Shown here: in pieces, positions 30,472-40,556 of the stretch
Position numbering within the stretch: the stretch's first letter is position 1
How the letters are laid out: every line of letters starts with the position of its first letter
Assembly: GCF_900115195.1 (NCBI RefSeq)
Contig: NZ_FOVO01000010.1
Coordinates: 1-64,000 of the forward strand
Reading direction: 5' to 3'
Source: Xenorhabdus japonica
GTDB taxonomy: Bacteria > Pseudomonadota > Gammaproteobacteria > Enterobacterales > Enterobacteriaceae
Length of the DNA stretch: 64,000 nucleotides
Position numbers and translations under genes: made by a program
The notes under the pieces: generated by a model
Databases searched by the model: none
Seen by the model: only the letters and a program-made list of their open reading frames with translations
What the model was told of the DNA's origin: nothing

Positions 30472-30499
30472 AATTATAAAATAAATTCTCTATTTTAGT

Positions 30500-30540
30500 A
30501 AAAAATCGCCTGTAACTTTATATAATACAGGCGATTTTTT
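30500..30540. terminator. Bidirectional terminator between the MFS gene and betT
   Basis: A 15-bp perfect stem (AAAAAATCGCCTGTA / TACAGGCGATTTTTT) has an 11-base loop and T-runs on both strands. It lies between two convergent genes. Confidence 0.92.
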
Positions 30541-30578
30541 ATTACTTATTTTTATCCTCTGCTATCTTTTATTTATTA

Positions 30579-32615
30579 TCAACTGGGAAAAATCAAAGTC
30601 TGCCCCGGTGCTTCTCGGTTCAAGTGAATAAAGTTCAAATGCTTTTCATAGTGATCAAGAATATCACTAATAATTTGCTCTTTCGTATAGTCCATCAAAT
30701 CATTACCTTGCGTCCCTTCCATCAGGAAAGTTTCCAATCGGTAATAGTGAGATTTGCCCGATCTCGCCCGATAGGTAAATCCGGGTACAGAATAACGTTG
30801 TGGCCAAATTTGATAGACAAAATTCTGTTCATCACCTAAATCAACAATCAGCTCTAGTGGATTCAGCCGGCTGTCATCTTTTGCGGGCAGCACATTAAAC
30901 TGAACTTTTGCACCACGCACCACCAACTCTTTAGCGACTTCCAACATAGCTGGACGACACACCATATCCAGCATTCGTTGAGTGTTTTTCGTACCAGGAA
31001 AATGCATCATACGGCTTAGACGCTGCTTCCAGTTCAGTGAACCATTGTCATGTACAAGCGTGGGAGAAGTATTGTGCAACGAACTGGCCTTGCGGAAATC
31101 CTCCACTCGCAAGGATTTATACAGCCCTGCCATGATAAAGAAGATCACAAAACTGAAAGGCAGCCCCATTATGACTGTAGTATTTTGCAAAGCTGAAATA
31201 CCATCAGTCATGAGTATACCTAATGTTAATACACCGATTGCTATAGACCAGAAGACGCGCAACCAATTCGGTGCATCATTATTGATATCACTGAGATTAG
31301 AGGTGAAATTTCCCAGTACTAACGAGCCAGAATCAGCCGATGTGACATAAAACAGCAGTCCCGTAATTGTGGCAACAGAAGCACTGAACGTAAATGCAGG
31401 ATAAAACGCCAGTAGTCTATAAAAACCTTGTTCTGGATGCTGCAACACTGTTTCAGCCAATTGGCGATTACCATGAATAATTTCATACAACGCACTGTTA
31501 CCAAATATTGATAGCCATAGCAGAGTAAAAACAAATGGAATGACTAATGTTCCCATAACAAACTGGCGAATGGTTCTACCTCGGGAAATACGCGCTAAGA
31601 ATAATCCGACAAACGGCGACCAAGCCACCCACCATGCCCAAAAAAATAGTGTCCAGCTATTCATCCATTCAGTCGGGCGTTCAAATGCAAAACTGTTCAG
31701 CGTCATGCCCATGAAACGGCTAATATAATCCCCGACGTTCTGCACTAATCCATTGAGCAGGAATTCAGTATCACCCACAAACAAAAGAAACAAAACCAGA
31801 CCAAGAGCCAGCAGTACATTCAATTCGGACAAAAATCGAATTCCTTTGTTTACGCCGGAAGTCACAGAGACACTTACCATCACCACAGACAATAGTATCA
31901 AACCTCCCTGAACCCCTAATCCTTGCGGTAATCCGAAAAGTACGTTCAGGCCATAATTCAATTGTACAACACCGATTCCCAAAGTCGTTGCAATGCCAAA
32001 AATTGTCCCGATTACTGCCGCAATATCCACCGTATGACCGATCCAGCCTTTAATGCGGTTACCAAAAATAGGATAAAGTGCCGAACGAATAGTTAAAGGT
32101 AAATTATAACGATAACTAAAATATCCTAGAGCAATTCCCATCAAGGCGTACATAGACCAGCCCGTCAGGCCATAGTGGAACAGCGTCCACACCATCGCCT
32201 GACGGGCTGCTTCAATTGTTTCTTCTTGACCTGTTGGTGGTTGCATATATTGCGTAACAGGCTCAGCTACCGAGAAAAACATTAAGTCAATGCCTATCCC
32301 AGCGGCAAACAGCATCGCCGCCCAACTAAGCAGACTGAATTCCGGCTTGGATTGTTCTGGCCCCAATTTGATTGAGCCAAAGCGAGACGTAGCAACAAAA
32401 ATAACAAATACGATGTAAAGCGTCGCAGCCAATAAATAGTACCAACCGAAAGTTTTAGACACCCAGTTCAGTGTGTTTTTTATCCAACCACTTGTTGCAT
32501 CTGTGAAAAAAATAGTGAATAGAGAAAATACGATAATCAGTCCAGCCGAGGCGAAAAAAACGACAGAGTTCAGAGTATCCTTCTGAGTGTTTTTTGGACT
32601 GTCTTGTGTGTTCAT
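30579..32615 (-). CDS. betT: High-affinity choline transporter BetT
   Basis: BetT is a proton-driven choline importer of the BCCT family and supplies choline for glycine betaine synthesis under osmotic stress. The 678-residue protein has twelve predicted membrane segments with family blocks SWAAMLFAAGIGIDLMFFSVAEP (about residues 94-116), HYGLTGWSMYALMGIALGYF and the tryptophan-rich SWTLFFWAWWVAWSPFVGLF, here named in part. A long cytoplasmic C-terminal domain of about 170 residues follows, as in E. coli BetT, where it is needed for osmotic activation. The gene is divergent from betIBA with a shared control region. Confidence 0.95.
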   Translation of the reverse strand: MNTQDSPKNTQKDTLNSVVFFASAGLIIVFSLFTIFFTDATSGWIKNTLNWVSKTFGWYYLLAATLYIVFVIFVATSRFGSIKLGPEQSKPEFSLLSWAAMLFAAGIGIDLMFFSVAEPVTQYMQPPTGQEETIEAARQAMVWTLFHYGLTGWSMYALMGIALGYFSYRYNLPLTIRSALYPIFGNRIKGWIGHTVDIAAVIGTIFGIATTLGIGVVQLNYGLNVLFGLPQGLGVQGGLILLSVVMVSVSVTSGVNKGIRFLSELNVLLALGLVLFLLFVGDTEFLLNGLVQNVGDYISRFMGMTLNSFAFERPTEWMNSWTLFFWAWWVAWSPFVGLFLARISRGRTIRQFVMGTLVIPFVFTLLWLSIFGNSALYEIIHGNRQLAETVLQHPEQGFYRLLAFYPAFTFSASVATITGLLFYVTSADSGSLVLGNFTSNLSDINNDAPNWLRVFWSIAIGVLTLGILMTDGISALQNTTVIMGLPFSFVIFFIMAGLYKSLRVEDFRKASSLHNTSPTLVHDNGSLNWKQRLSRMMHFPGTKNTQRMLDMVCRPAMLEVAKELVVRGAKVQFNVLPAKDDSRLNPLELIVDLGDEQNFVYQIWPQRYSVPGFTYRARSGKSHYYRLETFLMEGTQGNDLMDYTKEQIISDILDHYEKHLNFIHLNREAPGQTLIFPS

Positions 32616-32759
32616 AGGCAGTTCCTGAAATTAATGAAATTAAAATGCATGAAAAGAATAATTCATATAATCGTTTGAATTAAAAATAAAATTTAAGACA
32701 TGTTAAATAAATTTAGCCCCTCATTGTAAAATTATTGTGATAAAACATATTTAATTTTG

Positions 32760-32773
32760 ATTGAACATTCAAT
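32760..32773. promoter_or_regulatory. Candidate BetI operator in the betT-betI control region
   Basis: ATTGA-ACAT-TCAAT is an inverted repeat in the 208-bp divergent spacer, 51 bases before betI. It resembles the TTGAAC/TTCAA-type site bound by BetI in E. coli, and choline is expected to release the repressor. No footprint can be seen from sequence alone. Confidence 0.45.
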
Positions 32774-32823
32774 TAAAAAAAGTTTAATATCGACCGAATG
32801 ATTGATTTTATGAGCATAAAATC

Positions 32824-33420
32824 ATGCCAAAAATTGGAATGCAGTCGATAAGAAAACAACAACTCATTGATGCAACGTTAATCGTTGTGAATGAAGTTGG
32901 GATGCAAGAAGCAACCATTGCACAAATAGCGCGAAAAGCGGGAGTTTCCAACGGAATTATCAGCCACTATTTCAAAGATAAAAATGGGCTGCTGGAAGCT
33001 ACCATGCGCTATCTCTTGCACCAATTGGGAATGGCAGTAACATGCCGATTACGTCTGCTTGACAACGCAACGCCCACTCAAAGGTTAAAAGCCATTGTCG
33101 AAGGGAATTTTGATCCCAGTCAGATCAGCGGCGCGGCAATGAAAACCTGGCTGGCATTCTGGGCCAGCAGTATGCACCAACCAAACTTGTATCGGTTACA
33201 ACAGGTTAATGAACGCCGTTTGTATTCCAATATCTGTGTTGAATTTAAACGTGCCATGCCAAAAGCAGAAGCACGGCTGGCTGCACAAGGCCTTGCGGCA
33301 TTAATCGACGGCATTTGGCTGAGAAGTGCGTTAAGTAACAAGCCGTTTGACATTGAAGGGACGTTCAGAATTACCATTGATTACATCGAACAGAAACTCG
33401 GGACATCCGATATAGCTTGA
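32824..33420 (+). CDS. betI: Transcriptional repressor BetI
   Basis: BetI is a TetR-family repressor that binds the betT-betI spacer and is relieved by choline. The 198-residue protein starts [19 protein letters not shown]. It has the helix-turn-helix [21 protein letters not shown] (about residues 31-51) and the C-terminal family blocks [24 protein letters not shown] and [16 protein letters not shown], shortened here in reading. It is the first gene of betIBA and is separated from betB by 49 bases. Confidence 0.96.
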   Translation: MPKIGMQSIRKQQLIDATLIVVNEVGMQEATIAQIARKAGVSNGIISHYFKDKNGLLEATMRYLLHQLGMAVTCRLRLLDNATPTQRLKAIVEGNFDPSQISGAAMKTWLAFWASSMHQPNLYRLQQVNERRLYSNICVEFKRAMPKAEARLAAQGLAALIDGIWLRSALSNKPFDIEGTFRITIDYIEQKLGTSDIA

Positions 33421-33469
33421 GTTCTGGCTTAAGGCTTATAACCTGTGGACAGGCTCTTGAGGAGAATCT

Positions 33470-34978
33470 ATGACCCATTTTGGATTACAAAAACTTTATA
33501 TCCACGGTGCTTATATTGATAGCACCAGTTTTAATAACACCAAGCTCGATAATACCAGACCTGATAGCACAATTTTTGATGCAATTAATCCGGCTACTGG
33601 AAAGGTTATTGCTCAATTTCAGTCCGCAACAGAACAAGATGTTGACTTGGCTGTCGAAAGTGCCCACAAGGGGCAAAAAATCTGGGCAGCCATGACTACG
33701 GTGGAACGTTCCCGGATCTTACACAAAGCAGTCAATATATTGCGTGAACGCAATGATGAGCTTGCTGAATTGGAAACACTGGATACCGGCAAGCCACTTT
33801 CTGAAACTCAGCAAGTTGATATCGTTACTGGCGCTGATGTGCTGGAATATTATGCTGGTTTAATTCCAGCCCTTGAAGGCCAACAAATTCCACTACGCGA
33901 GTCTTCTTTCGTGTATACACGCCGTGAACCATTGGGTGTCGTAGCTGGCATTGGTGCATGGAACTACCCTATTCAAATTGCCCTCTGGAAATCAGCCCCC
34001 GCTCTGGCAGCCGGTAATGCAATGATTTTCAAACCAAGTGAAGTCACTTCTCTCACTGCTTTAAAGTTGGCTGAAATCTATACTGAGGCAGGTTTGCCTG
34101 ATGGTGTTTTCAATGTTTTGACAGGAGCGGGGCATGAAGTGGGACATTATCTGGCCGTTCACCCCAAAATTGCCAAGATGTCTTTTACCGGCGGTATTGT
34201 GACAGGTAAAAAGGTCATGGCAAATGCTTCAGGCTCAACCCTAAAAGAAGTCACGATGGAATTGGGTGGCAAATCTCCGCTGATCATTTTTGATGATGCA
34301 GATCTGGATCGCGCTGCTGATATTGCCATGATGGCAAACTTTTTCAGTTCAGGTCAGGTTTGCACGAATGGAACACGCGTCTTTGTACCTAAGGCACTGC
34401 TCTCACAATTTGAAGCAAAAATTCTTGAGCGTGTGAAACGCATTCGAATTGGCTCACCTCTCGACCCCAATACTAATTTTGGCCCTCTGGTGAGCTTCCC
34501 GCACATGGAGTCTGTATTACGCTATATCAACAGCGGCAAAAACAGCCATGCCCGCCTGCTTTGTGGTGGTGAGCGCCTGCTGGAAGGTGAATTGGCGAAA
34601 GGCGCATTTGTTGCACCAACAGTATTCAGTGACTGTACCGATGATATGTTGATTGCACGGGAAGAAATCTTTGGGCCAGTGATGTCTATCCTGACTTATG
34701 AAACGGAAGATGAAGTGATTGCCCGCGCCAATAACACTCATTATGGCCTGGGGGCAGGATTAGTAACGAAAGATCTCTCCCGCGCACATCGCGTTATCCA
34801 CCAACTGGAAGCTGGGATCTGCTGGATCAACACCTGGGGGGAATCTCCAGCCGCCATGCCTGTCGGCGGGTATAAACATTCTGGTGTTGGTCGGGAAAAT
34901 GGACTGATCACACTACAACATTACACTCAAACCAAATCAATACAGGTGGAACTGGGCAATTTTGAATCCCTATTTTAA
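33470..34978 (+). CDS. betB: Betaine aldehyde dehydrogenase
   Basis: BetB oxidises betaine aldehyde to glycine betaine with NAD(P)+. The 502-residue protein is an aldehyde dehydrogenase with [21 protein letters not shown] (about 162-182), the catalytic glutamate in [10 protein letters not shown] and the catalytic cysteine in [12 protein letters not shown] (about 293-304). A short extra segment near the N terminus ([20 protein letters not shown]) makes it about a dozen residues longer than E. coli BetB and is built from repeated NT/ST pieces. A good ribosome binding site (TTGAGGAGAA) precedes the ATG. betA follows closely. Confidence 0.96.
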   Translation: MTHFGLQKLYIHGAYIDSTSFNNTKLDNTRPDSTIFDAINPATGKVIAQFQSATEQDVDLAVESAHKGQKIWAAMTTVERSRILHKAVNILRERNDELAELETLDTGKPLSETQQVDIVTGADVLEYYAGLIPALEGQQIPLRESSFVYTRREPLGVVAGIGAWNYPIQIALWKSAPALAAGNAMIFKPSEVTSLTALKLAEIYTEAGLPDGVFNVLTGAGHEVGHYLAVHPKIAKMSFTGGIVTGKKVMANASGSTLKEVTMELGGKSPLIIFDDADLDRAADIAMMANFFSSGQVCTNGTRVFVPKALLSQFEAKILERVKRIRIGSPLDPNTNFGPLVSFPHMESVLRYINSGKNSHARLLCGGERLLEGELAKGAFVAPTVFSDCTDDMLIAREEIFGPVMSILTYETEDEVIARANNTHYGLGAGLVTKDLSRAHRVIHQLEAGICWINTWGESPAAMPVGGYKHSGVGRENGLITLQHYTQTKSIQVELGNFESLF

Positions 34979-35005
34979 TCCATGTCTGAAACAGAGGAGA
35001 TAACA

Positions 35006-36658
35006 ATGGTTTTTGATTACATTATTATCGGTGCTGGTTCAGCGGGTAACGTGCTTGCAACCCGTCTGACGGAAGATCCGAATGTGACTGTTCTGCTACT
35101 GGAAGCTGGTGGGCCAGATTACCGGTTCGACTTCCGTACTCAAATGCCAGCGGCGCTGGCATTTCCTTTGCAAGGAACCCGTTATAACTGGGCATATGAA
35201 ACCGATCCTGAACCCCATATGAATAATCGACGCATGGAATGCGGACGCGGCAAAGGGCTTGGTGGATCTTCATTGATTAATGGCATGTGCTATATCCGTG
35301 GCAATGCAATGGATTTTGATCATTGGGCAGCACAACCGGGGTTGGAAGACTGGACTTATCTTGATTGCCTTCCCTATTTTCGCAAAGCTGAATCACGGGA
35401 TATTGGTGACAATGATTACCACGGCAGTGATGGGCCGGTCAGTGTCACAACCCCCAAAGCAGGTAATAATGAACTTTTTCACGCGATGGTAGAAGCAGGC
35501 ATCCAAGCTGGTTATCCACGCACTGATGATCTAAATGGCTATCAGCAAGAAGGCTTCGGGCCAATGGATCGCACCGTTACCTCCAAAGGACGCCGTGCCA
35601 GTACAGCCCGTGGCTATCTGGATCAAGCGCGATCACGTGCCAATCTCACTATCATTACCCATGCTTTGACTGATATCCTCGAATTTGCAGGGAAGACAGC
35701 CATCGGTGCCAATTTTTATCAAGGCAATAGCTCAGCTTTGGTACAAGCAAAAGCAAGTAAGGAAGTTTTGCTCTGTGCTGGAGCAATCGCATCACCACAG
35801 ATTTTGCAACGTTCAGGCATTGGCCCTGAAGAAGTATTGAATGAATTTGGGATTCCTGCGGTACATGTATTGTCAGGCGTTGGGCAAAACTTACAAGATC
35901 ATCTTGAAATGTATTTGCAGTATGAATGCCTCAAGCCCATTTCCCTCTACCCAGCATTGAAATGGTATAACCAGCCTCAAATTGGCGCTGAATGGTTATT
36001 CAAAGGAACAGGCATTGGTTCCAGCAATCAATTTGAAGCTGGTGGTTTTATTCGTACCCATGAAAAATTTGCTTGGCCAAATATTCAATTTCACTTCCTG
36101 CCTGTTGCTATTAATTACAACGGCAGCAACGCCGTCAATCAACATGGTTTCCAGGCTCATGTAGGTTCTATGCGTTCCCCAAGCCGTGGTCGGGTGAAAA
36201 TTAAGTCACGGAACCCGCGTCAGCATCCAAGTATTTTATTCAACTATATGTCAACAGAACAAGATTGGCAGGAATTCCGCGCTGCTATTCGCATCACGCG
36301 GGAGATTATGGCGCAGCCAGCGCTGGCTCCATATTGTGGACGTGAAATCAGCCCGGGTGTTGAAATCCAGACTGATGAACAACTGGATGCCTTTATTCGT
36401 GAACATGCCGAAACAGCATTTCACCCATCTTGCAGCTGCAAAATGGGGTCAGACGAAATGGCAGTTGTAGATGGTCAAGGGCGTGTGCATGGCATTAAGA
36501 ATTTACGTGTTATTGATGCTTCCATTATGCCAACAATCATTACCGGTAATTTGAATGCCACTACGATCATGATAGCCGAAAAAATTGCTGATAAAATCAG
36601 AGGAATTTCACCTCTGCCACGCAGTCAGGCAAAATATTATGTCGCCAATGATGAGTAA
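35006..36658 (+). CDS. betA: Choline dehydrogenase
   Basis: BetA is a membrane-associated FAD enzyme of the GMC oxidoreductase family that oxidises choline to betaine aldehyde. The 550-residue protein has the FAD motif [20 protein letters not shown] (about 6-25) and the GMC signatures [16 protein letters not shown] and [13 protein letters not shown]. The C-terminal block is [15 protein letters not shown], where E. coli has HPCGTCKMG. I chose the ATG at 35006 because it follows GAGGAGAT and gives the family start [11 protein letters not shown]. The frame is open back to an ATG at 34982, four bases after betB. Confidence 0.95.
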   Translation: MVFDYIIIGAGSAGNVLATRLTEDPNVTVLLLEAGGPDYRFDFRTQMPAALAFPLQGTRYNWAYETDPEPHMNNRRMECGRGKGLGGSSLINGMCYIRGNAMDFDHWAAQPGLEDWTYLDCLPYFRKAESRDIGDNDYHGSDGPVSVTTPKAGNNELFHAMVEAGIQAGYPRTDDLNGYQQEGFGPMDRTVTSKGRRASTARGYLDQARSRANLTIITHALTDILEFAGKTAIGANFYQGNSSALVQAKASKEVLLCAGAIASPQILQRSGIGPEEVLNEFGIPAVHVLSGVGQNLQDHLEMYLQYECLKPISLYPALKWYNQPQIGAEWLFKGTGIGSSNQFEAGGFIRTHEKFAWPNIQFHFLPVAINYNGSNAVNQHGFQAHVGSMRSPSRGRVKIKSRNPRQHPSILFNYMSTEQDWQEFRAAIRITREIMAQPALAPYCGREISPGVEIQTDEQLDAFIREHAETAFHPSCSCKMGSDEMAVVDGQGRVHGIKNLRVIDASIMPTIITGNLNATTIMIAEKIADKIRGISPLPRSQAKYYVANDE

Positions 36659-36664
36659 AATAAT

Positions 36665-36691
36665 AAGGGTGATCATTTTCAGATCACCCTT
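36665..36691. terminator. Hairpin terminator between betA and the lipoprotein gene
   Basis: A 10-bp perfect stem (AAGGGTGATC / GATCACCCTT) with a 7-base loop lies 7 bases past the betA stop, between convergent genes. The T-run is weak. Confidence 0.6.
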
Positions 36692-36740
36692 CTGATGCAA
36701 TCCATTCCACATCAGCAACATACTGGATTAAAACGATAAA

Positions 36741-37262
36741 TTATTTTTCCTCTTTTTTATCCTTGTCACCTTTAAAACTATCGATTAAATCATCCGTCTT
36801 TTTATCAGCTTCAGCTTTTATATCTTCCGTCTTTGACTTCATGGCATCTGAAAACTGATCGATCTTGTCACTAGCCTGATGCTGTATATCATCCGCTTTT
36901 GATTTCATAGTATCCATCACATCACTCGCTGTTTTGGTCGCCTGATTCTGCACATCAGCTACCTTGGATTTCATTTGCTCAGCAATATCACTAGCTGCAT
37001 GGGTGATTTGATTTTGCATTTCCTTGGATTTATCAATCGCACTATGGCCTTCACGCAAAACGTTTTCCTTTATCTCCTGTGATTTTTCTTTTGTATTATC
37101 AGTGATATCCTTGACTTTTTTTTCAGCGTCAGTTTTCATTTGCGCTGCGTTTTCTTTGACTTGCTGTACCGTATCTTCTGCTTTTTTGGATGCATCATCA
37201 CAACCAGCAATCAGTGCCACGATACCTGCCAAGATCAGAGAACCAAGAATCTTTTTCTTCAT
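36741..37262 (-). CDS. Repeat-containing lipoprotein of unknown function
   Basis: I do not recognise a specific family. The 173-residue product has a lipoprotein signal (basic start, hydrophobic stretch, lipobox IAGC with Cys at about 21). The mature part is extremely rich in Lys, Asp, Glu, Gln and Ala and should be helical or coiled coil. A unit of about 22 residues recurs three times around xMKSKxxDIQxQA (AEQMKSKVADVQNQA, MDTMKSKADDIQHQA, SDAMKSKTEDIKAEA). This resembles LEA-like or apolipoprotein-like amphipathic repeats and suggests a stress, envelope-spanning or lipid-contact role, which is inference. The gene stands alone between betA and a TonB receptor gene. Confidence 0.8.
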   Translation of the reverse strand: MKKKILGSLILAGIVALIAGCDDASKKAEDTVQQVKENAAQMKTDAEKKVKDITDNTKEKSQEIKENVLREGHSAIDKSKEMQNQITHAASDIAEQMKSKVADVQNQATKTASDVMDTMKSKADDIQHQASDKIDQFSDAMKSKTEDIKAEADKKTDDLIDSFKGDKDKKEEK

Positions 37263-37431
37263 TGACTAACCCCTTGTACTTATGGAATTTGAACTTAAAG
37301 AGCTTGCACCTATGGAAATGAAAATCTCAACGTCAACATAGTTAGCAATTGTTCAGGTTTAACAAAATTAAAATAATTTCAATGAGTTACCATTAAAACA
37401 TCTGTATAAATAGCGGCTCCATCAAAAAATA

Positions 37432-37450
37432 AAAATAATTCTCATTTTTA
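37432..37450. promoter_or_regulatory. Candidate Fur box upstream of the TonB-dependent receptor
   Basis: AAAATAATTCTCATTTTTA fits the Fur consensus in its A/T spacing and in the central ATTCTCATTT. It lies about 75-90 bases before the receptor start, so iron repression is likely. Confidence 0.6.
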
Positions 37451-37522
37451 TTTGTCCACTTTGATTTCTCAAGTGACTTATTACATTAAATAATATTTAC
37501 TTGATCATATTTCAGGGAATTT

Positions 37523-39832
37523 ATGAAAAATAATAGTCAAAAATTAGAAAAACGCCCAATCGCTACCATGATTCAGAAAATTTTAAGCGGCGCACTCTCA
37601 GGAACATTCGTATTAGGGGCGGCTTTCGCCAGCCCTGTTTATGCTACTGAAAATTCTACAGAGCAAAAAACGGAAAAGAAAAATGAGGTGATGAAATTAC
37701 CTACACTTTCTGTCGTTGAGAGTTTACACAATAGCACCAGCGCGGGAAGTTCAGTACTCAAAAAAGCGGATATTGATCGGACTCAGGCAGATAACATTGC
37801 TCAATTACTCGACCAACTTCCCGGTGTTTCGATGTCAGGTTCTCCGCGTTCCGGTGGGCAAACCCTGAATATTTGGGGAATGGGAGACCAAGAAGATATC
37901 AAAATCACGTTGGACGATGCACCAAAAGGATTCGAGAAGTACCGTCAGGGTTCTGTCTTTATTGAACCTGAATTAATCAAACGTGTAGACGTTGATAAAG
38001 GACCACACAATTTGCTCAATGGTAACGGTGGATTTGGCGGTTCTGTCAAAGTTGTGACAAAAGATGCTGGCGATTTGTTGCGCCCAGATGAGGACTGGGG
38101 CGGCTTTGTCAAACAAAGTTATCACACCAATGACAGGCAGTGGATTAATAGTGGCGCAATATACGGCAGAGATCCCAACGGTTTTGTTGATGGCTTACTC
38201 TATGTCAGTAAGCGCGACGGGCACAATATTAAACGCCCTGATGGCACCCGTTTTGAGTACTCTCAAAACAACCAAACATCCTATTTATTGAAAACCAATA
38301 TCTATCCCAGTGACACACATACTATCAGTTTATCTGCCATGCGCTCTGAATCAGATGGCTGGCAGCCTTGGGCGGCTAAACGGGATAAAATGAATTTACC
38401 TTCCGCCTACGACATAAAAGAATATGGTTGGGATGGTGCCTGGAAAAGAAAACTGGTTTTTCGTGATCAAGTCGATCAGAACTACACTGCCAAATGGAAT
38501 ATCGCGCCGGAAGATAACCCACTGCTAAATCTGACGATGACTTATGCCTATTCAAAAACCAAGCAAAGCGATCGCCGCCAGGAAAATGCGTCAATCTATC
38601 TCAGTGGGGTAATGGGGAATAAAAGCTGGGTTGATTACACCGATAATCTGGCTGATATCAACAATAAAAGCGCATTTTCAACAAGTATAATCGAGCATGA
38701 ATTACTGGTAGGAACCCGTTGGCATAAAAACGAACGCAATGTACTAATGTTCGATAAAAGCAAAATAAAGAATAAAAACTATAACTACGGTTATTATCAA
38801 CCAGGCTATATGCCTGCTGGAGATCAACTAACTTACAGCTTATATATTCAAGACTCTCTGAAAATAGGCAGCGTGACCATAACGCCGGGTGTTCGCTATG
38901 ACCATGTCAAAAATATGGGTAGAGAAAATGATGCATCCACATATAACGATAAATCACCAGAAGTAAATCATGACTATAGCAGTGTAACCTATACTGGTTG
39001 GTCACCTCATTTAGGCATTATGTGGCAAGCAAATAAAAACCTTTCATTGTTTGCAGATATCAGCCGTACATGGCGTGCACCAATAGTTGATGAACAATAT
39101 GAGGTACAAGGGCTAGGCAGCCTCAAAGGCTCCAGCCGTAATCTTAATGTTGAAAGAATGACCGGAGTACGCCTCGGCGCAATTCTCGATTTCAATAATG
39201 TGATGCTTGAAGATGATAGTCTGCAAATTCGTACCACTTTATTCCGTAACCGTGGTAAGGATGAGATCTTTAAAAAACGTGGAGTTTATTGTAAAGCCCA
39301 AGCCGATGGTTTAGTGCCATACAATGAATGTGAAAAACCACAGGCAAACTATCGCAACCTCCCGGGATATACTATCAAGGGGCTGGAGATAGAAACCTTC
39401 TACGACAGCCGCACACTCTTCGGAAAATTGTCTTTCTCTACTCTGCGTGGTCAGCGTGATACTCCTATGAATGATCCATGGACAGGGCATAAAACTTGGA
39501 TTGCGGAAATACCACCAACTTCTGCACATGCCATGTTAGGTTTCAAAATTCCACAGTGGCAATTGGCTATGGGCTGGAAAGGCGACTTTATCCGTAAGCA
39601 AGACCGTTCACCTGTAGATGGTGCTCTAGAAGCAGATTCTTGGCAATTACCAGCAAGCAAGGGATATTCCCTACATGGCCTGTTTGCAAGCTGGCGTCCT
39701 TCTTTTATCAAAGGCTTTGAAGCACGGATCACCATCGATAACCTGTTCAACCGTGATTACTATCCGTACTTGGGAGAAGCGGTTTCAGGAATTGGCCGTA
39801 ATTACAAGTTCAGTATTTCACAACAGTTCTAA
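37523..39832 (+). CDS. TonB-dependent outer membrane receptor, hemoglobin/heme-type
   Basis: The 769-residue protein is an outer membrane receptor of the TonB-dependent hemoglobin/transferrin/lactoferrin group. It has a long signal peptide (cleavage near VYA-TE, about residue 43), a possible TonB box (LPTLSVVE), and a plug with NIAQLLDQLPGVSMSG and NGNGGFGGSVKVVTKDA. A beta-barrel follows, ending in ISQQF with terminal Phe. A WRAP motif (TWRAPIVDEQYE) and RNLN stand where heme receptors have FRAP and NPNL, which favours heme or hemoprotein as ligand without proving it. There is no signalling extension before the plug. A Fur-like box precedes it and a terminator follows. No heme-use genes are adjacent. 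Confidence 0.85.
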   Translation: MKNNSQKLEKRPIATMIQKILSGALSGTFVLGAAFASPVYATENSTEQKTEKKNEVMKLPTLSVVESLHNSTSAGSSVLKKADIDRTQADNIAQLLDQLPGVSMSGSPRSGGQTLNIWGMGDQEDIKITLDDAPKGFEKYRQGSVFIEPELIKRVDVDKGPHNLLNGNGGFGGSVKVVTKDAGDLLRPDEDWGGFVKQSYHTNDRQWINSGAIYGRDPNGFVDGLLYVSKRDGHNIKRPDGTRFEYSQNNQTSYLLKTNIYPSDTHTISLSAMRSESDGWQPWAAKRDKMNLPSAYDIKEYGWDGAWKRKLVFRDQVDQNYTAKWNIAPEDNPLLNLTMTYAYSKTKQSDRRQENASIYLSGVMGNKSWVDYTDNLADINNKSAFSTSIIEHELLVGTRWHKNERNVLMFDKSKIKNKNYNYGYYQPGYMPAGDQLTYSLYIQDSLKIGSVTITPGVRYDHVKNMGRENDASTYNDKSPEVNHDYSSVTYTGWSPHLGIMWQANKNLSLFADISRTWRAPIVDEQYEVQGLGSLKGSSRNLNVERMTGVRLGAILDFNNVMLEDDSLQIRTTLFRNRGKDEIFKKRGVYCKAQADGLVPYNECEKPQANYRNLPGYTIKGLEIETFYDSRTLFGKLSFSTLRGQRDTPMNDPWTGHKTWIAEIPPTSAHAMLGFKIPQWQLAMGWKGDFIRKQDRSPVDGALEADSWQLPASKGYSLHGLFASWRPSFIKGFEARITIDNLFNRDYYPYLGEAVSGIGRNYKFSISQQF

Positions 39833-39852
39833 CTGACATTTAGCCACACAAT

Positions 39853-39888
39853 ACCTAACCCCCTTAAAAATTAAGGGAGTTAGGTTTA
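39853..39888 (+). terminator. Terminator of the TonB-dependent receptor gene
   Basis: A 15-bp stem with one mismatch (ACCTAACCCCCTTAA / TTAAGGGAGTTAGGT) and a 3-base loop lies 20 bases past the stop, followed by TTT. Confidence 0.8.
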
Positions 39889-39920
39889 GAATGCTGCGTT
39901 GACTTCTCCCGAACAAATAC

Positions 39921-39939
39921 AAATAATAATCATTATCAT
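39921..39939. promoter_or_regulatory. Candidate Fur box upstream of the sigma factor
   Basis: AAATAATAATCATTATCAT is very close to the Fur 19-mer GATAATGATAATCATTATC. It ends 30 bases before the sigma factor ATG, a position that would block its promoter when iron is plentiful. Confidence 0.75.
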
Positions 39940-39969
39940 ATTTATCCTATCCTATCAGGCAATATCATC

Positions 39970-40404
39970 ATGGCGGTGCAAAAAAGTACTTGTCCAAATC
40001 ATGCCGAAGATCTCTCCCATGAGATTTTTATTAAATTGATGCAATCTTCGGATCTTGAGAATATCCGCCAGCCAAGAGCATTTTTAATGACGATAGCCCG
40101 TAGAACCCTTGCCAATTACTGGCGCAGGAAAAAACTAGAAGATAATTATCTGGAATATATTAGGGTAATGCCTACAATTTCATCACATTCTTCTGAAAAT
40201 CAACTCGTACTGTTAGAACAGTTAGAAAAGATAGATAAAACTCTGGATGAACTTCCGACAAAAGTTCGACAGGCATTCCTACTTACTCAACTACAAGGCC
40301 TACGTTACAAAGAAGTTGCAGAAGATTTAGGCATCTCAACAAGTTCAGTGAAACATTACTTAAATCAAGTCCACAGAAAATGCCATCCTTTCGACATGCC
40401 TTGA
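39970..40404 (+). CDS. FecI-like ECF sigma factor, N-terminally short
   Basis: This resembles iron-responsive ECF sigma factors of the FecI group. The 144-residue protein has region 2 pieces HAEDLSHEIFIKLMQ (about 11-25) and RQPRAFLMTIARRTLANYWRR. Region 4 reads LPTKVRQAFLLTQLQGL and the helix-turn-helix YKEVAEDLGISTSSVKHYL (about 114-132). Compared with FecI it lacks about the first 28 residues, part of region 2.1. A Fur-like box lies immediately upstream, so this may be the native start rather than a simple truncation. No FecR-type anti-sigma gene is adjacent, and the receptor next to it lacks a signalling domain, so its partner is unknown or lost. Confidence 0.75.
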   Translation: MAVQKSTCPNHAEDLSHEIFIKLMQSSDLENIRQPRAFLMTIARRTLANYWRRKKLEDNYLEYIRVMPTISSHSSENQLVLLEQLEKIDKTLDELPTKVRQAFLLTQLQGLRYKEVAEDLGISTSSVKHYLNQVHRKCHPFDMP

Positions 40405-40472
40405 ATAAAATGTTTAGAGCTGAATATCTTGAGCAAAATGCCTTGAACAAGCATCTCTGAATAGGCAACAAA

Positions 40473-40505
40473 AACCCGCTATTTATTCTGGCAGCGGGTT
40501 ACTTT
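40473..40505. terminator. Bidirectional terminator between the sigma factor and nqrM
   Basis: An 8-bp stem (AACCCGCT / AGCGGGTT) lies between convergent genes with T-rich sequence on both sides (ACTTTTTC on plus, TTTTTG on minus). Confidence 0.75.
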
Positions 40506-40556
40506 TTCTAATTGCACATGTATTGGATGACAAATATGTTGGGCTGCAAAACAACA

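Noticed and set aside
34982-35005. ATG at 34982 as the betA start
   Set aside because: The ATG at 35006 has the better ribosome binding site and gives the family N terminus.
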